A stretch of DNA of 64,000 nt from Spisula solida. Taxonomy: Eukaryota; Mollusca; Bivalvia; Venerida; Mactridae. The notes under the pieces were generated by a model, which was not told the DNA's origin, searched no databases, and was given only the letters and a program-made list of their open reading frames with translations. The translations under genes and the position numbers were made by a program. The DNA lies in contig OX365953.1 of assembly GCA_947247005.1 (NCBI GenBank), positions 8,561,001 to 8,625,000 on the forward strand, in the 5' to 3' direction. Positions 12,050 to 24,522 of this stretch are shown piece after piece (positions within the stretch are counted from its first letter, which is position 1; each line of letters opens with the position of its first letter).

Positions 12050-12205
12050 ACATATTTCTAGTTGTTTTTGGGGGTTGAAATCATTCGTGAATGGTTTTCA
12101 TGTACAAACCGAACTTACTATAAACTTAGTCTGATAGTGAAATAAAAGAGCTGTATATAGATTCTACTAAAGATTTCAACCCCAAACAACAACTAGAAAA
12201 TATGT
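12050..12205. mobile_element. TTAA-flanked MITE, 156 bp
   Basis: TTAA at 12046-12049 and 12206-12209 flank arms ACATATTTCTAGTTG...GGGGTTGAAATC (12050-12082) and the reverse complement at 12172-12205. The short interior is non-coding. Confidence 0.75.
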
Positions 12206-12209
12206 TTAA

Positions 12210-13145
12210 ATAACTGTCGAATCAATCCAAAATTATTTGTTCAAACTGCTAAACGTATTGTGTATCACATTCACAAAAAAAACAGTAAAATAGTTTCAGT
12301 TCTATGAAAGCAACTTACCATATTACTGTCATCATGCAGCATCAGAAAGTTATTAAGCCAGTAGAATTTAGACAAGTTCAAGAAATTTTAATGGCATAAA
12401 CCTATATACATGTTTGTCGCCACAAACAATTGGAGTTGAAAATATACAAATCACATAAAAAGAAATACAGTAGAAATTGTAAATACAGAAAAGCATGAGT
12501 AATATTATTCATACATACACAATTATGTAATATCTTACACAAAATATGCATACATTATTTACAAATATAACATGGCAATTTCATTATGGATTATGATATA
12601 TATATAGTTACAAAGGAAATATTATGGATTAATTGTTATTCTAGACATAGACAAATTTGCCGAAAATAGGATGTATACCAAAACATACATCCGCCATGTT
12701 GTAATCATGTTGTGATTATCCATGATAATCTGGGTGACAAGGCTCACTTGTCATTCGTGATTCGTTGCTGTCTGTTGAATTTTAAAACAAAAGAGAAGAC
12801 TAAAATGCAAATGCATGTCCTTAATCATGGTGATTAGGTTTTGTTACAATTAACAAAATACTGCTATAATAATTTAAATACTTACTATAGTTTAATACTT
12901 TTAACTAAACTCAATTTGTTTCCATCTCTCATTAGTTAAATAGGACGCTCAATTTTATTTTACTCATTCATATCTTTAGGCTGGTTCAACGTATTAATGA
13001 TTGAATAGGCATTATTGTGTCGTAATTAGTACACTCTCAGATAGTTAACAGCTTCACAAATAACCTCAGCAATTCCTTTTTCATTTTATTTCAGATTACT
13101 GGACCTTACTGTATATGTACAAAACTTGGGTACAAATGTAACTAC
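12210..13145. other. No gene seen
   Basis: Strongly AT-rich DNA without supported coding sequence or repeats. Confidence 0.5.
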
Positions 13146-13149
13146 ATTC

Positions 13150-13275
13150 AACTTTTTATTGCTGAAACTAATTCATTCTATTTGTCAACAGCTTGGACTT
13201 GGGCATGTTTAGTTGGGCATTGTGCCTTGTATGTTTTTAATGTTTTCCCTGTCTGTCTTAATATTATCTTTCAGC
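13150..13275 (+). repeat. Dispersed repeat family fragment
   Basis: Reads TTTTTATTGCTGAAACTA, GTCAACAGCTTGGACTTGGG, TTGGGCATTGTGCCTTGTAT, TTTTCCCTGTCTGTCTTAAT and ATTATCTTTC. Lacks the middle GCTCGGCTGGTTAAG segment. Confidence 0.75.
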
Positions 13276-13604
13276 AAATTTATTTTTATTTTAAATTACT
13301 GGACCGTTCTGTGTATGGACAAAACGTGGGTACAAATGTAACTATAGGTTGCATACATCAACACATGGTGAACTGATACATGGCTTATTTTACAATTTCA
13401 ACAATAGGTATTTATTATCTATCTGAACATTCTTCAAAACTTGTGTAGCTGTTGTAACAATATATAATACGATTCATGCAGGCAGGCAAGCAGACAATGA
13501 GGGTAGCCTTCAACAAAAACAACAGAGCACGAAATGCACATAAAAGAAATCACAAATAAAGCATTACAGGACACAATCACTCGTCTCAGTGACAAACACA
13601 AACC

Positions 13605-13775
13605 TGAACAAGAGATGTTTATTAAAAAGATAATATTAAGTCAGACGCTTTGCCACAGGATCTTCAATCTTCACATGGAGGTTGGTCATCAACAGTAGAT
13701 GACCCTTATAGATTTTGAGGTCAAAGGTCACTGTGATCTTTACCATTTCTGACTATTGGGCTGCCAAGTGGCATA
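13605..13775. repeat. Second dispersed repeat type (AAGAGATGTTT end)
   Basis: Contains AACAAGAGATGTTTATTAAA, then GGAGGTTGGTCATCAACAGT, GATGACCCTTATAGATTTTG and TCTGACTATTGGGCTGCCA. Related blocks lie at 42260-42676 and 47181-47361. Sequences of this form are common in mollusc genomes; function unknown. Confidence 0.65.
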
Positions 13776-13784
13776 CTAAAACTA

Positions 13785-14035
13785 AGTCATTCAGTTGAAA
13801 CTAGGGCGTTCAGCTTTTTTATAGCGGAAACTACATATTTTCAGTCACGGCTGAGACTGTTGTTTACAGCTGAAACTGACAGTTTTTTTCTTGTTTTCTC
13901 AAAATATTGATTTTGTTCTTACGACCTTATAAGCCAGCTATATGTGGAATGTGATGTTTTTGTTTTCTGTGCTCGGCTGGTTAAGTTGAGTGATGCCCTC
14001 CCTGACCGATTTTCTATTACCTTTTTATCCTTTTT
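13785..14035 (+). repeat. Dispersed repeat family copy, forward
   Basis: Series of subunits around AAACTAGGGCGTTCAGCTTT and TTTACAGCTGAAACTGACAG. Then TTTCTGTGCTCGGCTGGTTA, AGTTGAGTGATGCCCTCCCT and GACCGATTTTCTATTAC. The block at 13878-13935 (TTCTTGTTTTCTCAAAATAT, TTACGACCTTATAAGCCAGC) matches the right end of the MITE at 25737-25982, so this copy carries an inserted piece of that element. Confidence 0.7.
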
Positions 14036-15515
14036 ATATACGGCGGGGGATGGCCATGTGATCATGGCTCTTGTTGACATTCGTTATTGTTCTTTAAGGT
14101 ACTGTTTTGCCTTTCGTTTTGTTTTCTACCATGTGCTTTTCGTTTCTCTGCTGTTTCCCCGTTTAAATAGTTATTATATTTATAAATATACCGTATTTAG
14201 GGCCCCTTTAAGTTGCCTTAAATCAGTCAAAACATTACCCCATTACCTCCTAAGATTTGAAATTAAATGGATAAAAATATTGTGGAATATTTGCAAATTT
14301 TATGCCTTAGTCTGAGCTACTGTCTAAACGTGTCTTCGAAGAAGATCGTGACATACATTCAAAATGTCGCATATATATAGCCGCTGCACATTTAACACCA
14401 CAGTTTATAGACTATATTTTCATCAATTTAATTGAATTGTCAAGGAAAGTTTACCGCGCGTTTATTTAATCTTTGAACGATACGCCTGTTCCAATACAGT
14501 TTGTCTCCAATTGAAATTAATTTGCTGATATACGAGTAGATCTTGAGAATGTTTAAAGTAATATCTTATTTCTGTTTCTGATTTGGATCGAATATTGAAC
14601 TTGTACAAATAGCTGTTGCATTAATAGCTACACTCTTTGATACAGGTCGCTACAAAAGCCCGAAACGGAACTTGGAACGGAACATGTTATGGAACAAATT
14701 ATGGAACATGGAATGGAACATGGTATAAACTATTAAGAATTGGAACGGAAGAAGAGAATATTACTAACAATGGAATTTGTTATAATAATTTGATAATTTG
14801 AAAGAAAACAACTGTATGTTGTAGGTTAAACCAATAATGTAGTCTTTGGGGAAAAATAAAGGTGTGTAGTATGTCTGTCAGTTTTAAGGGAATACCATGG
14901 GAGCAATACAGGAGTCAGCCTAATGAAATTAATAAAATCCTTAGTACTTAAAGAAGAGAATATCTGTCGGTTGATCAGACTATGACAATGGTGTTAAATT
15001 AATATTGAGTTTAGAGTTCATTTTCAAATGCAATAGATGTGTACCATAAATGGGTAAACTATACACATTTTCACTATCATTTAAAGGTGAGTGGTCATAA
15101 ATATATGATATATATATACATGTATATATAATTATACTAGATATATATTGAGCAATATGCCATACTATTAAACTAGTGTGCCACTTTTATATTTAGACGT
15201 AGGTCAGTAGCTTACTCCATGGGCGTAATTCAAATAAAGTCTTAACCAAAGATGACCAATACTGGCTATCTTGGGCAATGTTCTCTATGTATGTTTTGTC
15301 CAATTTATAGTAAAAATACAAAATTACAAAAATATTTCGCCATTGTGCCTTTTTGTTAAACTTTGTTCATTTTGTATGTGCCATTCTGCAATTTCGTTGT
15401 CCAGCACAAGGATGCTTCGTATATTTCAAAATTGCATGTACACTATATATACGTTGTAGATTGTCCTTGATGTGTAATGTCCAGTTGTTATTTTCATCTT
15501 CACATGGCTCTCGTT
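14036..15515. other. Non-coding; GGAAC-rich tract and AT microsatellite
   Basis: 14660-14750 has repeated GGAAC(A/G) words (GGAACGGAACATG, ATGGAACATGGAATGGAACA) in irregular tandem. 15095-15150 is a TA/TATATG-rich microsatellite. No supported gene; the open frame at 13944-14315 overlaps repeat sequence. Confidence 0.6.
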
Positions 15516-15519
15516 CCGT

Positions 15520-15660
15520 TTTAGTTTGACTGACTTAGGCGGCAGAATTTCTGGACGGGATGCCGTGTTTTCAGTTGGGTATAGTGCTTTGTGTGGTTTT
15601 AATGTTTTCTGTAATCGGCTGGTTAAGTTGAGTGCTGTCTGACTAAGTATAATCTTTTTG
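15520..15660 (+). repeat. Dispersed repeat family fragment
   Basis: TTTGACTGACTTAGGCGGCA, GGGTATAGTGCTTTGTGTGG, TTTTAATGTTTTCTGTAATC, GGCTGGTTAAGTTGAGTGCT, ending at GTATAATCTTTTTG. Confidence 0.75.
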
Positions 15661-16902
15661 TAATGTTCGTACCTTTCTCCAAAGATTTTTGGAATGCCTC
15701 CTTTTGATTAACCTGTTAGTGTCCAGTTCAGTACTGTTTAAAGAACCATCCTGTGTACAGTTCCAATTCGGTTTGGTCATAATTACTGAAATGTTATCTA
15801 AGAACAATATAATGTGAGATATTAATAGTAGCATAAAATATTCATTATTATCCATAAAATCTGAATCCTTTGAAGTATAATGCTGATAATCGTTAACTGA
15901 AGACACGATTGCGTTTTAATTACTATTTTAATAACTACGTACTTGAAATACGACACATCTTAAGTAAACTGGAACTGTACTTCAGCCAATAGTGCAAATA
16001 TTACCTGAAACATTATCTAGTCAATGGTATCGTTTTTATCACAACGAGATACATCAATTAAGCTTGTATTTATATTTCCTTCAGAACCATGTTTAACATG
16101 TCAATAACATAATTCATGTTTAGTTTGCCTGTATGCCTACGTCTTTGTTTTGGGAAAGTGCATCTTATATACATAGGTTGTTAATTGACTTATTGTGACA
16201 TCACCAAGAAAAGTTGCAGTTTACAGAGGATATACATACAAAACAATTAGTACGTATATCACACACACACAGTACGTATATTACGCTCGGTACATGTAAT
16301 TTTTAAAGGTCGTGAATCGTTTTCTTCATGAATGAATAACTCAAGCATTTGGGTACACCCGCTCGTTATCAGATAATTTTGCGTTGATGATAAGTCCATA
16401 CTCTTTTCGATAATGTCGTACAAAGAGGATCGAGCTACCCGGTACAAATTAGTATTCAATATGTTCGCGATTAATACAAATCTTTATTTTTTGCTATCAA
16501 TGACTTGTTGAGATTCAGTGTTTTAGAAGCTGGTTTCAGTATCATGCAGAAAAAGAAACGTAAAGTCAAAAGCGCCGGGCTTTAAAATACGCGTTTCGTC
16601 ATCATGACATCATAATTGTCACGTCGTGACGTTCCAATTTCAACGTGGTTTTTCCAATTAAGCCAATTACAGTTCCATTTTAAGAGAAAATGAGGAATAT
16701 GTAAAACAGAAGTTTTATTGCATTTTGGCGGATCGTCAATTTTATTTCATTCGTGATCAAATTGTTACTCGTGGTCTACCCTACGCCACTCTTGAAATAA
16801 AATTCGACCTTAAACCGAAAGCAACCCACATCCTCTATATAATCTAAATTCCGGTTACAATGATAGGTCCTTGGAAAAACATTTTTTTCGAAACCGAGGT
16901 CC
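15661..16902. other. No gene seen
   Basis: AT-rich DNA. A short CA microsatellite sits at 16258-16270 and a palindromic GTCACGTCGTGAC at 16618-16630. No coding region supported. Confidence 0.5.
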
Positions 16903-16907
16903 ATTAT

Positions 16908-17308
16908 CAGTGAAGCAATACCACGTGATTTTTTACTACAGTTACAAGAAGAAATTTGTAAACATTGGAAAATAAAATACCCTTAAGTATTTTATATCTT
17001 CATCGATTTATATGAAATATACGCCACGCTAAGGGGACAATTATTTGCTTTCCATGAAATATAAAATCTTTTTCAGCGGCTGTGCCGTTTTGTCCATTAC
17101 CTTGTGAAACCTTGGGGAATGGAAAAATCGGTAAAACTGCTGAAAAAGATGTTATATTTCACGGAAAGCAAATACTTTTCCCCTTAGCATGGCGTATAGT
17201 TTATTGAAACCGATGAAGAAATAAAATACTTATGGCTATATCTGTGTTCCAATGTTTACAAATTTCTACTTTAACTGTAGCCAAAAGCCACGTGGTATTG
17301 CTACCCTG
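16908..17308. mobile_element. CAG...CTG palindromic MITE, 401 bp, 5-bp TSD
   Basis: The left end CAGTGAAGCAATACCACGTG is mirrored by a right end reading CAGGGTAGCAATACCACGTG in reverse complement. Arms of nearly 190 bp include TTTACAAATTTCT and TTTGCTTTCC blocks and meet around 17090-17125. The 5-bp ATTAT repeat directly flanks both ends (16903-16907 and 17309-17313). The interior is non-coding. Its termini are closely similar to those of the element at 31246-31410. Confidence 0.85.
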
Positions 17309-17313
17309 ATTAT

Positions 17314-20300
17314 ATTAGCCTTTAACAATTTGTCGACAGTATACAATCAAGTACTTTCGTATTGTTTTTACTAAGTCTATCCTTTGTTACAAATGGATGT
17401 TTAACCAATGTTTGCCTGTTATGTGTTATTCCACAACACAATTGCATATTGAAATTTGATAATTACAACAAGGCTAGCTGTTTAATCAAATAATGATACA
17501 AGTTTCAAGTTTCACTGAAGACATGAATGGTGCGTGTTTTTCATCTGCATATTGATTGATCTAAAATGGGTTCATTGGCATGGCTGACACATGCTTGTAG
17601 CTGTTTTGCAGTTCGTTGCAATGTTTTTGTGCCATTCAATTTATATTGTAATTGTCATTAATTGAACTATCACACACTTTATATGCATAGTGATTTCCTG
17701 ATTCTTTGCTAGTGCTAAGTGCAAAAGAGCTAAACATTTTGAGCTAAACTGCTGAAAAAGACGTTTCCTGTTAATACATTCAATGTTTAAGCATAGGACG
17801 TGATCGCCCGCTAAGTGTGACTATCATAGTTATCTCCTTGTCTGCTTTATACCAGGGACAAAATGATATCGGTATTCATCGTATTTGGGGCTCAACAACC
17901 CAACAATGAAAACCGGCTCTGGTACTTTCTAGATAAGAACAAATCGGACGTGGAAAGCAGCACTCAACAGAAACAGCAAAGCGGCCACATGTCAAACTAA
18001 TTTGAAGGGTACGGTATACACGGTTGCGGCTCAGGTTAATAATTAATAAGCTGCCACGACCGGCACAAGACAGCAAGCGTGTCAAGCCGGTCGCCAACAC
18101 AAGTTTCTTCCCCATTAGTTATTGAATCATATCCACTGTAATGTAAAAATGTCATAAACATTGCTATCAAAAGCACACTAGAGACGGTATACATAGAGAC
18201 ATAACAATAAAAATTGTTCAAGATTTTTGACAATTGTTACGAAATGATGAGGGTACGTTAGTGTACTTACAATTTCAAGGATAAACTCGTCATCGGAGGT
18301 TGATTTCGTTGTAGAACTATTTAAATTGTGTGTAATAAAGACGACTTTCCTTGTTAAAACAAGTACTTTGACAAATTGCTAGCTATGCATTATAATAGCT
18401 CCTACAGAATACAAACGGCTAGCTCTGCATAAAAATGGCTCCGGTAAAAATGACGAATACAAATTTGATGGTTTTTAACTGACTTTTTAAGTTGATAATT
18501 ATTATTGTTGACAGTTTGGAGATTATATATATTACAATTTATTGTAATTTGTGTTGAAATCGAAACTAAGGAAAAAGAAAGGAAAAGTACCAATAAACAG
18601 AAACAACAAAAATCAATTCTTTCCATACGATAATGTACAACCCAAAAGCCTCACAATATCCAATTATACAACAACAATATCCAGTGTCTGCACTAATACT
18701 TGGAGATTGGAAACCAACACTCGTCCCGTTTTATGTTTGGGGTGAAACAGTGCAATAAGATAGTGTTTACCTTTATATTGTTGAATTGCTGAATGTCCTT
18801 CCATTTATAAGCAATGTCTGCAGCATTGTCTGCAAATTATAATATAAACATAAATGATATACTTGATCAGATTGAGTACCAAGGTTTCCTGGAATCATAT
18901 ATTTTTTCTTGTAAGATTGCACGTTTATGTATGCGTATAATGTACCAATTACCATAGCTCGGAATCTAATATCAAAGACCCACGTTTGCCACAGTAAGAC
19001 CACCACAATTTGCTGCTACACTGTAACTTCATGCCGACGTTGCGGTGCGTGACAAACTGAAAACAGTCACAAAGATAGAACACCGTTTAATGGTTTCTTC
19101 TTTTCGTTGTGTCGCACCCCAACGACATAACGACAATGTGACACATGCATGGTCCCTATTCCACGAAGAAACTTAAGTTATTGTTAAGTTATAGCTAAGA
19201 TTGCTTTATACATTATATTTTGTGGGTGAAATGAATCAAATCTATACTAGTATATGCTGTTTTATCTCAGTGAGATGCCAATTTGATAGAGTAATACATA
19301 ATAAGGCCGATTTTTACAGAAAATAGTGCTCAAAAGTTATAAAACTTCACTCTTTTATAAAAAGCTTAAATAAGAAGCTCATTAGTGTTCATAATTGTTA
19401 GATTCTCATGAGCATTTCATACAAAAATCACATAGTAGACTTTATCATTTAGCAATAAAAACACAGTTTTTGGTATCAATCTACATCACAAAAAGTCAAA
19501 CAATAACTAAAGTTTTTTTGTGCTACAGCGACGAAATGCATACATGGTGTCTGTGCTACAACGACGGAACGATAATCTGGCACAGTCGCTCCAGGGTGTT
19601 ATTTGCGTTCGTGTTCTTGTCGCTGAGTCGTGCCCGACTACAACAAACATTAGCGATCAATATGCTAACAAATAATGCCAATCCTATTAAGCACTAAACA
19701 ACGAACTTTATTTGAATAAAGACAAGATGGAGTGTGAGTTAAGGAATAAAACGTTTATTGAGTCTGACAACGTGAAATCAAGCGATGATGGAGGATGGTC
19801 TTGTAAACATGCGCATCCCTTAAGGAGTGTATCATTATATTGACACATTTTATTGTTTCTCGAAGCAGGATGGGAACTCAATGCTAAACGTCACCTGATC
19901 AAGTAGATAATACATCAGAAAAGAGACAGACGTTCAGATGCAATGTTATAGGATTGTGCCTTGTTATTGACAGCTTAGTCTGATTAACAATATTACTTCA
20001 TAATATAATGTTTTTATCGTGTTTTCAAAGCTGATTGTTTATTTATTTATTCAGATTTACAATTGCCCTTAAGTCATACACTTATAATGTCATGCAGTTC
20101 ACGCTTTTTACGTTTTGTGCTTTCCTTTTGTGCCACTCGTGCCCTGCTGAGTGCTGCCACCAGTTTGGTATACTTTGGTCAGGGCCCCTTTCATGTAGAG
20201 CTAGCAATATGTACTCAGTTTTTGTGTATTCTGAGTTCTATTGTTTATGTTGAGTGCTATCATGTCGTTTGCGTTCACTGCATGCTTATTCCTAACAGTA

Positions 20301-20770
20301 CTAGTGCTAAAACTACCGACAGTTTAACCGATATAAACATAGACGAAACTAAGTCGTTTATGAATTACCATTAAAACACAGCTAATGATACAAAACGTTA
20401 TTATTATATCGTTCCGAGGATGAAATAGTGCAACTGTTGCAATGTCTTACTGCGTTGTCAAATGCAGAATATTGTCTATGTAAGAAACTGAATAATGAAT
20501 TTGTACCTGAGCTTTATCTATAACGACCATACGTTTTGCAATAAAACACAGACATGTACGAATAATAACCATAATCTATTGTTTTGTCGAACCTGTACAT
20601 GTATCTTAAGTTACCTTGAAGTTTAAAAGTTTGCTATTTTTTATTTTTTTAAATTTATTTTGTCCTTTTTGTTTGAGATTTGTTAACATCTTTCGTCTAA
20701 ATATAGATTTCTGTCGTTGACATTGGACATGCTACTGTTGCCAAGTAGTCATATCAACTTGCTGATCATT
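17314..20770. other. 3.4 kb without supported genes
   Basis: AT-rich DNA. 17925-17990 contains a weak remnant of the dispersed repeat family (GAAAGCAGCACTCAAC). Overlapping open frames at 17876-18233, 18402-18626 and 19395-19697 show no recognisable domain. 19147-19200 (TCCCTATTCCACGAAGAAAC) resembles a transposon end, but I found no partner end. Confidence 0.5.
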
Positions 20771-20779
20771 TTCTCGTGT

Positions 20780-21005
20780 GAGCAATTTGCCTTGTATGTT
20801 TTTATAGGTCGTTCTACATGGGCATTCAGCTTTTGATTGCTGATACTAGTTCATTAGGCGTTTTGGCAGCTGGGACCTGGGTAAATCATTTACTCGTTCG
20901 GTAGTGCGTTGGGCATTGTGCCTTGTGTGTTTTTCATGTTTCTGTGGTCGGCTGGTTAAGCTGAGTGCTGCCTTCCATGTCTGACTTAATATTATCTTTT
21001 TGAAG
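20780..21005 (+). repeat. Dispersed repeat family copy, forward
   Basis: Well-preserved: GGCATTCAGCTTTTGATTGC, GTTTTGGCAGCTGGGACCTG, GTTGGGCATTGTGCCTTGTG, GGTCGGCTGGTTAAGCTGAG, TGCTGCCTTCCATGTCTGAC, ending TTAATATTATCTTTTTG. Confidence 0.85.
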
Positions 21006-21489
21006 GTTGTTGAAAGTATGAAAGGTCAATTAATTCACGCCATGTACGTCAATGATCTTAGCATGACGTTGTCGTATATCGCATCAATACACCGATCATG
21101 CTGGTATGAATCTGAACAAAACAACCCGATTATACAAAATTAACAGTAACGCCATGAAAGATAATTCCTTTTACTTAATAAATTTTGATGCTCAGCTGAT
21201 TCCTTTACAATGAATACATGTAACTGATTTGTGCCATTTTCAGGGTTTCTGAACGACAAAATTCAACGGTTGAATTCGAAACCGTAGAATCGAGTCGCTC
21301 TATTCCGTGACTACATTCTCTTATATTAGTATGTTTGTTGACATCGTCTTTATCGACATTTTTAACACTTTTCAGTCACGTACAGCAATAAATGATCTAA
21401 AAGGTAATAACAATTCAGACATAAAGGTAGAAATTAGCAGAAACAGCACGAAAATAAATCAACAACACAAATTGCATGTACAAGATACA

Positions 21490-21720
21490 TGTAGTAAAAT
21501 AGCGGACAGGGAAGGCAACACTTGATGTGTAAAAACAACACAGACGACAATTACACGACACAATGCCCAAAACACAACTGAGCGAGAAAATGAATGTTAC
21601 CACTGAAAGACCAAGTTTTAGCTGCTGTCAAAAAGTCGAAAGTCCAATTTCCATCTTTTAAAAACCTGAAAGACCTAGTTCCAGTTATCAAAAAGCGGAT
21701 TGACAAGTATAAGTAGCCAG
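21490..21720 (-). repeat. Dispersed repeat family copy, reverse
   Basis: Begins AGCGGACAGGGAAGGCAACA, contains CACGACACAATGCCCAAAAC, then subunits CACTGAAAGACCAAGTTTTA, GCTGTCAAAAAGTCGAAAGT and GAAAGACCTAGTTCCAGTTA. Missing the CGAGCACAGAAAACAT segment. Confidence 0.8.
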
Positions 21721-23082
21721 GACAACTGCTTATATACGCAAGAAAAATGAGGCTGAATTGCAATAAGTACATGTAGTTTTCCTTGAGGGTATCGTCGACC
21801 AGTACTAACTGTTTCCGCAAGCATTCACCACCTTCTCCATGCGGATGAAACGACCGTAGCCAATGACACGGAATAACCCATTCTTCGTTATTTGTTACAA
21901 CACATCCAAAGGTAACTCGTATAATTTTAAGACCGACCGGGAACAAAATAACACGAATGCAATATTTGAATTGACATTGTCATCCATTTTGCTTGACATG
22001 AACATGAATTGTCTATTTAATATTAAAAATAAAATAAGAATACAATACAATACATGAAATGGCAGAATGACATGTACATGAACGTTAACCAACTATGTAC
22101 TTTGCAAATAAAACTTGGGTCTTTCGCAGGAAAATGGCTAAAATATATGTATCCTGATACAGGAAACCTTTCTCCCCGACATTCTATAACTAAACATGTA
22201 TATTGCTCTACGTACACATACCGATGTTTTAACCGATCTTGTCAGCGTACAAGTAAGTAACTGTTGGTTGATCAGGACAAATGATATTAAATCAATCTTG
22301 CGATATAGCGATTGTATGGAATACTGCGATGAGTTTCTTTGTGCACGTACATTATCCAATAATCACGAAATGCTTTGGTATCAAATATGTCGTCCCTGGA
22401 ACCAGTTTGTGCTCGACTTTGTCTTTCTTTCCAATGTTACAGTGCGCCCAGGATAATGAGGTATTTACAAACATGAATTGGTTAGGCCAACTGTTGCAAA
22501 ATTAGTTTTACTAATTACTTAAGTAAACAAAAGAGGTCAGTATTGTACTCAAAACATCACTGACAAATCGTTCATATCTGAACCTTTGTGGAATATACCA
22601 AAGTTTCTTACCTTTCTCACTACTCTGTGCGCACTATATACGGGGTTATTGCATTGGGAAAATATTTTGCATCTGATATAACTCAAACGTAAATCTCAAC
22701 ATAGGTTATGATCAATCGAGAATACTATACTTATTTTGCAATTATTGCCATCGTCGGAAATGATGTTTCCATTTATAGCATCGGCGATAGTGTCTACTTG
22801 ACTTTATATATATTGCACATTAATGTTGTCACACGTCGTGAACATTTCAAATTGGTTCCTACTTTTATCTGTCATTACACGTAAATTTGTTGAGACCTGT
22901 TTTGTAATTAACTACTTAAGGGGTAGAGTCTAATCTACCAAGAAATGATGCAGTTTTCTTTCAAAAGATTTGTCTTTAAACTTAAGTTGTTGGATAAAAA
23001 AGCATTGTATTGATAAACTACATTTACTCATGAGGTTAGACAAAAATAAATATAAAAAAGCAAATTCATCGAAGCAAGGTAG
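21721..23082. other. No gene seen
   Basis: AT-rich DNA. Many overlapping short frames on both strands between 21863 and 22505 are typical of chance; no family recognised. An ATACAATACAATACATG tract occurs near 22040. Confidence 0.5.
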
Positions 23083-23610
23083 TAATTTTATTGCAAATCT
23101 TGCTCGTTCACAATCAACAAGTCAACATGACATTAATAGTCAAAGTTTGTTTTTGGAGACATAGTCAATAGTGTAAGGAATAAACTCTTACACAAAATAA
23201 TTATGAAAAATATTTATGAACTTGTACCATGCAAAACATCAATGACCTTGCAAACCGAAAGTAGAAACATGGCAATGTTTCTTGAATATATTTTGAAGTT
23301 TACATTTTTCAGTCAAAAACTAAATAAGTGTGTTGCCGTAGTTATAATGTAAGCACGTTATGCATTTTGGCTCGTGAGAATTTCCATATTGTGTGTTTGT
23401 GAACGAGCACTGAAATGCACATACCTTCTTTGAAACAAACTGTTTTAAAAGGATATCTCTTTTTAACGAGTTATAGTACACATACAATACAAGTACAAGT
23501 ATGTATGCTTGAGCCCATTTTGCTAAAACATTCTGAATTATTGTTTACTACCAACCTCCCACTTTTGTTCTCACTCTATCGCCTTAATATCATTCATGCA
23601 CTCCAATATC
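23083..23610 (+). repeat. Duplicated module, copy A
   Basis: Matches 27975-28690 in the same order and orientation: AATCTTGCTCGTTCACAA, ACATAGTCAATAGTG, GCAAACCGAAAGTAGAAACA, TGGCAATGTTTCTT, TGTGTGTTTGTGAACGA, GCTTGAGCCC, CACTTTTGTTCTCAC. It lacks the repeat-family insertion seen in copy B and so shows the pre-insertion arrangement. Confidence 0.8.
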
Positions 23611-24274
23611 GCGACCATAAAGATATGAATGATTTTAAGGTCATTTACCGCTTTAAGCCAGAACAATTAGTTGTATACATTGTACTAACACAGTGCAACC
23701 TCTCAACAACAATATCAATCAAAATGTCCTCACCATTTATTATACTGTAAAATCAAAACCCTTCGTGAGACCAAAATATAGCGAATGTTATTCTTACATA
23801 GGTTGCGAAATTAATCCTTCGCAATTTTGAAACTTCAGAAAGAACTTCTTTCTGTGTTTCACTGCCGTTGTTTAAGTTCACGAACTTAGTAATTTGCGAA
23901 CTTATCGACTTCGCACACATAGCGAAATTTAATCCATCGAGAACATGTCTGATTTTATAGTAAGTTATCAACGTGTTATATATCATCTATGTAACAACAA
24001 TAACATCCTCCTAACAATGCCTATGCCCCCGCTAGCGTGATGGGGATGGAAACGTTGCACTTTTGCACTTTGCCAGAGTCCTTATTCAATGCAACTAAGG
24101 CTTAAACCTAAACTTTGTGAACATTAAATTGACTAGAATATATTCTCTAATGTATTTAAACCAATACAATTTTGTTTCTATCATTATTTGCCAATTTATA
24201 TCAAAATCGGAACTTGAAAAGAACATCTATTAACAGTTTAAGTGTAACTCTGCGTTTCGATGTGAATGGGACCC
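23611..24274. other. No gene seen
   Basis: AT-rich DNA. 23750-23950 has repeated TTCGCAA/GCGAAAT words on both strands, suggesting an old degraded repeat. No supported coding region. Confidence 0.4.
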
Positions 24275-24472
24275 CTGGGCTGGTATTTACAAAGCATCTA
24301 AGGGAAAACTTAAATGACCTTAAGTTGAAAAGTTGAGCTGCACAAATTTCTCAAGAAACTAAAAATAACGATGTTTTCTTGTGATTATTGAGCCCTTTAC
24401 ATAGTGCTTCTAAACAATGTTCAAGTAGATAATTAAGTTTTTCCGCGAGATGCTTTGTAAATACCAACCCAG
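24275..24472. mobile_element. MITE, 198 bp, CTGGGYTGGTATTTAC ends
   Basis: The left end CTGGGCTGGTATTTACAAAG (24275) pairs with the right end ATGCTTTGTAAATACCAACCCAG, ending at 24472. The arms continue through CATCTAAGGG/CCGCGAGATG and AAACTTAA/TTAAGTTT. Non-coding. It lies about 50 bp downstream (in transcript sense) of the sulfotransferase pseudogene's stop. Confidence 0.8.
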
Positions 24473-24522
24473 ATCTTCAACATTCACCCACACACGTGTT
24501 GTGAAAGATCACTTTCTAATTT

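Noticed and set aside
13944..14315. 123-codon plus-strand frame
   Set aside because: Begins inside a dispersed repeat copy (GTGCTCGGCTGGTTAAG) and shows no conserved features.
14655..14755. GGAAC-rich tract as a regulatory array
   Set aside because: Irregular spacing and simple composition fit slippage-generated low-complexity sequence.
19147..19400. Transposon end (TCCCTATTCCACGAAGAAAC)
   Set aside because: No inverted partner was found nearby, so an element cannot be delimited.
21551..21946. 131-codon minus-strand frame
   Set aside because: Its C-terminal half is the dispersed repeat read in reverse; the remainder has no recognisable domain.
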